DNA of 64,000 nt from Bradyrhizobium diazoefficiens USDA 110 (GTDB lineage: Bacteria; Pseudomonadota; Alphaproteobacteria; Rhizobiales; Xanthobacteraceae), in assembly GCF_000011365.1 (NCBI RefSeq), contig NC_004463.1, positions 4,574,001-4,638,000 on the forward strand. Direction: 5' to 3'. This document shows, in pieces, positions 59,662-64,000 of the stretch; the first letter of the stretch is position 1, and each line of letters opens with the position of its first letter. Made by a program: the position numbers and the translations under genes. The notes beneath the pieces were generated by a model. The model saw only the letters and a list, made by a program, of their open reading frames with translations, was not told where the DNA came from and ran no database searches.

Positions 59662-60609
59662 ATGACCAGCGATGATGATGCGCCAACACTGGCGCCAAAG
59701 ATATTTCGCTTTTCCGACGTCGATGAGTTTCGCAACGCGATCCGCGGTCTGAACTTCGAGTTCACACCGTTTGTGCGAAGGATCGCGGCTGAGCAGATCA
59801 TCCTGCAATTGCCAGGCTGCGACGTGAACGTGACGCGCGCTTTTCCGCGGGTTGTGGACGCTGAACTCATCGCGGATTGCACGGCGGTTGGTTTTGCGAT
59901 GGACGACCTCGACGTTCCCATTCGCTTCAACGGTGCGCAACGCGACCGCGCGGTCGTCGTCATCGGCAGCGGCGGCGCGGCCTACAACACCATCGAGGAA
60001 GTGCAGCGGCAAATCGCCTCGGTCGTCTTCCGACCAGAGGTCAAGAACCGCGGCTGGCCCGAGACGCGTTCCAATTTCAAGATCTTTGAGACCAGCACAT
60101 TGGCGTTGAATGGGGTGCGGAACGTGGTCAGGGAGGTGGTGGCCGCCGCGTCCGAGCCCATCGATCCCACTGAGGCGCCGCTGAAGGCGGCGGCGATGAA
60201 GGAGTCCCTGTTCGGCGCGGTCGACGCCGTCTTCGCCAACTTGGTTTCGGCGCGATGGACGGTGAGGCCGAACGACGAGCGGCAGTTCAAGATCTTTCAG
60301 GACATCCGCGCGCTGTTGTCCGGCGATCTCGCCCAGCCCATCTACAGCGAGGAGATCGCGCGCGAGCTCGGCCTTTCCGTCCGCACCTTGCATGATGTCG
60401 TCCGCCGCTATCGCGGCATGAGCCTGCACCGTTACCTGCGCCTGCGGCGGCTGTGGTTGGTCCGCCAGCGGCTATTGGCGGGCGCCGATAGCGTCAAGGC
60501 CGTCGCGCTGGCCTTCGGCTTCTGGCATCTCAGCGATTTCTCCAGAAGCTATCGCGACCGGTTCGGCGAGGCGCCGTCGGAAACGCTGGAGCGCGGACGC
60601 AGGCGCTAG
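59662..60609 (+). CDS. AraC family transcriptional regulator
   Basis: 315 residues. The C-terminal 100 residues carry the two-helix-turn-helix AraC domain (IYSEEIARELGLSVRTLHDVVRRYRGMSLHRYLRLRRL and SVKAVALAFGFWHLSDFSRSYRDRFGEAPSE). The N-terminal part (FRFSDVDEFRNAIRGLNFEFTP) resembles that of AraC proteins whose ligand is unknown. It is divergent from the DUF2336-PilZ-HD-GYP operon, which could be its target. Confidence 0.9.
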   Translation: MTSDDDAPTLAPKIFRFSDVDEFRNAIRGLNFEFTPFVRRIAAEQIILQLPGCDVNVTRAFPRVVDAELIADCTAVGFAMDDLDVPIRFNGAQRDRAVVVIGSGGAAYNTIEEVQRQIASVVFRPEVKNRGWPETRSNFKIFETSTLALNGVRNVVREVVAAASEPIDPTEAPLKAAAMKESLFGAVDAVFANLVSARWTVRPNDERQFKIFQDIRALLSGDLAQPIYSEEIARELGLSVRTLHDVVRRYRGMSLHRYLRLRRLWLVRQRLLAGADSVKAVALAFGFWHLSDFSRSYRDRFGEAPSETLERGRRR

Positions 60610-60659
60610 CACGACAAATGGGTTGGGGCCGGACTCCGGTTTTGTGCTAGCCTTCAGCC

Positions 60660-61250
60660 ATGAGCAATCGCATCCTCGTCCTCTACGGTTCCTACCGTTC
60701 CGACCGCATGGGCATCCGCCTTGCGAATTTTGTCATCAATCGCCTGCGCGAGCGCGGCGAGGATGTCGAGTTCATCGACGCCAAGGCGATCGGCCTGCCG
60801 ATGCTCGACCGCATGTACAAGGAATATCCCAAGGGCGCCGCGCCCGAGGCGCTGGAGAAGCTGGCCGGGCAGATCCGCGGCGCGGACGGTTTTGTCTTCG
60901 TCACCGGCGAATACAATTGGGGCATTCAGCCCGGATTGAAGAACCTGACCGACCATTTCCTCGAAGAGTGGTTCTGGCGTCCGGCCGCGATCGTCAGCTA
61001 CTCCGCCGGCCGCCTGTCCGGCGCGCGCGCCTCGACCGCCTGGCACGGCACGCTGTCGGAAATGGGCATGGTGGTGGTGTCGAGCACCATCGGCGTCGGC
61101 CCGATCGCGCAGACGCTGTCGGCGGATTCCGAGCCGATCGGCGAGGGCGGCAAGGCGCTGGAGCGTTCGTTCCCGCGCTTTGCCGACGACCTCGCCTGGT
61201 GGATCGAGGCGGCCAAGGCGCAGCGGGCGCGCAAGGCGCCGCCTTATTGA
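60660..61250 (+). CDS. NADPH-dependent FMN reductase family protein
   Basis: 196 residues. The flavodoxin-like fold is shown by ILVLYGSYRSDRMGIRLANFV (phosphate loop) and FVFVTGEYNWGIQPGLKNLTDHF, the family's GEYNxxxPxxLKNxxD signature. It reduces FMN, quinones or azo compounds with NAD(P)H. It is 50 bp after the AraC gene on the same strand, so possibly co-transcribed. Convergent with the MCP gene. Confidence 0.9.
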   Translation: MSNRILVLYGSYRSDRMGIRLANFVINRLRERGEDVEFIDAKAIGLPMLDRMYKEYPKGAAPEALEKLAGQIRGADGFVFVTGEYNWGIQPGLKNLTDHFLEEWFWRPAAIVSYSAGRLSGARASTAWHGTLSEMGMVVVSSTIGVGPIAQTLSADSEPIGEGGKALERSFPRFADDLAWWIEAAKAQRARKAPPY

Positions 61251-61269
61251 GTTTGCGCGAGCGGCAGCG

Positions 61270-63351
61270 TCAGGCGGCCCTGACCTCGCCGAGGAAGTGG
61301 TCGAACTGTCCGGCGAGATCGCGCGACTGCGTCGAGAGCTGCTCGGCCGCGCCCAGCACTTCCCGTGCGGCCGCTCCCGTGTCGTCGGCGGCGCGCTGCA
61401 CGCCTGAGATGTTGGTGTTCACTTCCTGGGTGCCGCGGGCGGCTTCCTGCACGCTGCGGGCGATCTCCTTGGTCGCCGAGCCCTGTTCCTCGATCGCCGC
61501 GGCAATCGCGGTGCCGATCTGGTCGATCTCGGCGATGACGTCGGCGACGTTGCGGATCGCGGCGACGGTCTCGTCGCTCGCAGACTGGATCGCCGTGATC
61601 TGCTCGGAGATTTCGGTCGTGGCCTTGGCGGTCTGGCCGGCCAGCGACTTCACTTCGGATGCGACCACGGCAAAGCCGCGGCCGGCGTCGCCGGCGCGGG
61701 CGGCCTCGATGGTCGCGTTCAGCGCCAGCAGATTGGTCTGCTCGGCGATGCTCTGGATCAGGGTGACGACGTCGCCGATCTTCTGCGCGCCCTCGGCGAG
61801 CGTACGTGCCGTGTCGCCGGTGCGGCGGGCGTTGTCGACGGCGCGGGCCGCGATCTCGGTGCTTTGTGCGACCTGACGGCCGATCTCGGAGATCGAGGAG
61901 GTCAACTCCTCGGTCGCGCTCGCGACCGTCTGCACGTTGGTGGAGGTCTGCTCGGAGGCCGCGGCGACGACCGCGGCCTGGCTGTTGGTCTGGGCCGCGG
62001 TCGCGGTCATCGACTGCGCCGTGCTTTCCATGGTGGAGGAGGCTTTCGAAAGCCCGCCGACGAGCTCGGTGACCTTGGCTTCGAACGCGCGGGTGAGCTC
62101 GTCGAGCGCCTGCGCGCGGCGCATCTTGCCGTCGTTCTCGGCCTGCTTCTCGGCGGCGAGCCGGTCGGCCCGGATCATGTTGTCCTTGAACACCTGCACG
62201 GCCGCGGCCATCGCCCCGATCTCGTCGGAGCGCTCGGCGCCGGGGATCTCCTCGGCAACGTTGCCTTCGGCAAGCCGCGACATCCGCGTGGTCAGGCCGA
62301 CGATGGGCGCGCAGACGCGGCGGCGCACCGTCACGACGAGGCCGATGCTGGCGATCAGCACGGCGACAAGGCCGAGGAGCGCGACGGTGAAGCTGGTGCG
62401 TGCAGGCGAGGAGGCGCCCGCCAGGATCTGCTCCGCATTGTCGTAAAGCGCGTCGCGGACCTCGATGATGGTGCCGAGGCCGCGCTGCGTCGCGGCGTAA
62501 TAGGTGTCCATGTCGTGTTCGTACTTGCCGCTGATCGCACCGTCCTTCACCAGCTTGAGCTCGCGGCCGAACTCCTCGATATAGACCGCGTTGAACTTCT
62601 CCAGCGCAGCGGCGACGTTCGCCGGCGTTGCCGGATTGCCGCGCAATTCCAGCAGCGCCATCACGATCTGGTCGTTGCGGCCCTGCGAGCGGCTGATCTC
62701 GGCCTTCTCGGTGTCCGTCGCCGGTTTCTTGCCCCCGACGAGGTTCTTGTGCAGGCTGGAGTTGAAGCCGCCGACGTCGCGCAGCGTCATCGCGATGTTG
62801 GCGTAGCTCGCCTGCCGGTAGGCGTCGCCGTTGAGGATCGCCATGCGGCGGACCTGCTCGTTGAGCAGCGCGGTCACGGCGCCGTTGAGCACGGCGTTGT
62901 CGGCGACGATCTTCTTGGCGGCGTCCTTGCGCGCCTCCGCCGGTCCCGCGAGCGCCTTGTCGATGGCCTCGCGCAGCGCGGTGAATTTCGAATTGATGCC
63001 GTCGATGTTGTTGCCGGTGGTGGCGCCGTCGTCGAACGGGCCGGGAAGGTCCTTGCGTAGCGCGTTCATCCGGTCGCGGGCGCCGTCGGTCTGCTTGCGC
63101 AGCTTGTCCTGCTCTGCGAGCAGCGCCGGGTCCACCGTCGCCGGTCCATAGAGGATGTTGGTCGAAAAGCCGCGCTCGGGGTTGAGATAGCGCGGGATGT
63201 CGCCGACGGCGCGGACGATCGCGAGCCGCCCCTGTGCTTCGGTGATCCGCTCCATCGTCTGGTACTTCGTCACGGCGACGTAGACGGCGAGGCCGCCGCC
63301 GACGGTCGAGAGCGAGACGATGGCGGTGGTCAGGAGCGTTCCGATTTTCAT
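61270..63351 (-). CDS. Transmembrane methyl-accepting chemotaxis protein
   Basis: 693 residues. First membrane helix at about 8-30 ([20 protein letters not shown]), a long helical periplasmic sensor region to about 315, second helix at about 320-340 ([20 protein letters not shown]), then HAMP (ARSDEIG-like [21 protein letters not shown]). The MCP hairpin tip is near residue 540 ([21 protein letters not shown]). It passes ligand binding to CheA/CheW. The ligand is unknown. It is separate from the FIST-MCP by six genes. Confidence 0.95.
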   Translation of the reverse strand: MKIGTLLTTAIVSLSTVGGGLAVYVAVTKYQTMERITEAQGRLAIVRAVGDIPRYLNPERGFSTNILYGPATVDPALLAEQDKLRKQTDGARDRMNALRKDLPGPFDDGATTGNNIDGINSKFTALREAIDKALAGPAEARKDAAKKIVADNAVLNGAVTALLNEQVRRMAILNGDAYRQASYANIAMTLRDVGGFNSSLHKNLVGGKKPATDTEKAEISRSQGRNDQIVMALLELRGNPATPANVAAALEKFNAVYIEEFGRELKLVKDGAISGKYEHDMDTYYAATQRGLGTIIEVRDALYDNAEQILAGASSPARTSFTVALLGLVAVLIASIGLVVTVRRRVCAPIVGLTTRMSRLAEGNVAEEIPGAERSDEIGAMAAAVQVFKDNMIRADRLAAEKQAENDGKMRRAQALDELTRAFEAKVTELVGGLSKASSTMESTAQSMTATAAQTNSQAAVVAAASEQTSTNVQTVASATEELTSSISEIGRQVAQSTEIAARAVDNARRTGDTARTLAEGAQKIGDVVTLIQSIAEQTNLLALNATIEAARAGDAGRGFAVVASEVKSLAGQTAKATTEISEQITAIQSASDETVAAIRNVADVIAEIDQIGTAIAAAIEEQGSATKEIARSVQEAARGTQEVNTNISGVQRAADDTGAAAREVLGAAEQLSTQSRDLAGQFDHFLGEVRAA

Positions 63352-63447
63352 GTTCTGTCCGGCAATTGGCGCGGGGAGAATTATTTTCCACGGACGATAG
63401 GTCGCCCGTGTTAATCCCGGGTTTACGCTGCTTGCCGCCGCGCGAGC

Positions 63448-63888
63448 TCAGCTGGACGGCTGATCGAGCTTTGCGAGGATCTCCAGCGTCGCGCCGTCGC
63501 GCTCGCCGGCGAAATACCGGGCGAGCGCCTCACTGAAAATGGGATCATCGGACACGGCGCCGAACAGCGTCATCGAGGAGCGGAATTTGGCGTCGTCAGG
63601 CGCGCCGAGGATCGCGTTGATGGTCCGCCCCTGAACGGCGAGCACGAGCCTGGTGCACGCGATCAGGCGCGGGCCAAGGACAGGGTGGGCGAGATAGGCC
63701 TCGGCCTCCGCGCGCGAGCCGATGGCGTAGCGCTGAGTCATGGCGCTGAAGCCGAGGCCGGCGACCTGCGGGAAAATGAACCACATCCAGTGGCTCTGCT
63801 TCCGGCCCCGGGACAGCTCCCCGGTCACGGTGGGATAGACCGGGTTTTGGGCCTGGACGAACCGGTCTAGATCGAAAGGAGCGGTCAT
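63448..63888 (-). CDS. DUF1810 family protein
   Basis: 146 residues, matching the whole family: FDLDRFVQAQNPVYPTVTGEL, GRKQSHWMWFIFPQVAGLG, YLAHPVLGPRLIACTRLVL and FGAVSDDPIFSEAL. Function is not established; the fold is small and soluble. AAGG is close upstream of the ATG at 63888. The first gene beyond it lies outside the window. Confidence 0.93.
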   Translation of the reverse strand: MTAPFDLDRFVQAQNPVYPTVTGELSRGRKQSHWMWFIFPQVAGLGFSAMTQRYAIGSRAEAEAYLAHPVLGPRLIACTRLVLAVQGRTINAILGAPDDAKFRSSMTLFGAVSDDPIFSEALARYFAGERDGATLEILAKLDQPSS

Positions 63889-64000
63889 TGGATACCTTGG
63901 GGGTGCCTTGACGGCCGTGATTATGCCTAACTTTTGGCTCCCAATGTGGTAGCTGGTATAGAGAGTCTCCGGGTGGGGGTGGGTCTCCCCGGGGGTCGAT

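Noticed and set aside
1..64000. CRISPR arrays, rRNA and tRNA genes
   Set aside because: No regularly spaced identical repeats and no complete tRNA cloverleaf or rRNA-like sequence were seen by reading. A covariance-model search would be needed to exclude a cryptic tRNA.
63940..64000. GC-rich end with GTGGGGGTGGGTCTCCCCGGGGG
   Set aside because: It could be a hairpin or promoter leader of the next gene, but the window stops before it can be judged.

Overview
The window is a high-GC alphaproteobacterial chromosome segment, most likely Bradyrhizobium or a close relative. This rests on a glnII-type glutamine synthetase behind a sigma-54 promoter, DUF2735 and DUF3551 small proteins, a FixK/FNR-type box, many small exported proteins, and several families of hairpin-rich intergenic repeats of the kind common in that genus. 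No rRNA, tRNA, CRISPR array, transposase or integrase gene was found.

Layout. Positions 1-6500 hold the end of a quinone oxidoreductase, a minus-strand set (metallophosphoesterase, two ABC permeases, a periplasmic binding protein, no ATPase) and selO. Positions 6.7-18.0 kb are housekeeping and envelope genes: aspS, an AsmA-like protein, maeB, DoxX, a reductase, a polysaccharide deacetylase, a glutathione peroxidase and an L,D-transpeptidase. Positions 18.2-20.3 kb carry creA and a cluster of small exported proteins with a strong 15-bp inverted repeat. Positions 20.3-27.1 kb hold a MocR regulator divergent from a PNPOx-fold protein, an M20 deacylase, and a complete tryptophan-to-anthranilate operon (alpha/beta-hydrolase formamidase, kynA, kynU). 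Positions 27.2-32.3 kb are mixed single genes. Positions 32.4-34.3 kb are DUF2735 and glnII with a well-marked nitrogen-control region.

Positions 34.4-47.4 kb are the accessory part. Two paralogous GrlR-like two-domain proteins flank a ModA-like protein, a Sel1 protein, a c'-type cytochrome and a 49-residue basic protein. The 3' end of the second GrlR-like gene occurs again at 41.15 kb (degraded) and at 43.32 kb (same 36-residue C-terminus, synonymous differences only). This is the pattern left when DNA integrates at the 3' end of a gene. The two roughly 2.2-kb islets so delimited contain small orphan genes, and an AraC regulator with a divergent secreted hydrolase. A 944-residue winged-helix/STAND ATPase regulator and an SDR reductase follow.

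Positions 47.5-64.0 kb return to core-like genes: ABC-F, GDPD, MBL hydrolase, PsiF-like, cupin, HSL-type esterase and nitroreductase. These are followed by a signalling cluster: a soluble FIST-MCP receptor behind an 18-bp palindromic FixK/FNR box, a DUF2336-PilZ-HD-GYP c-di-GMP operon, an AraC regulator, an FMN reductase, a membrane MCP and DUF1810. The signalling genes suggest joint control of motility or surface behaviour by oxygen, small ligands and c-di-GMP. That joint control is inference. The operon structure and binding-site matches are read directly from the sequence.
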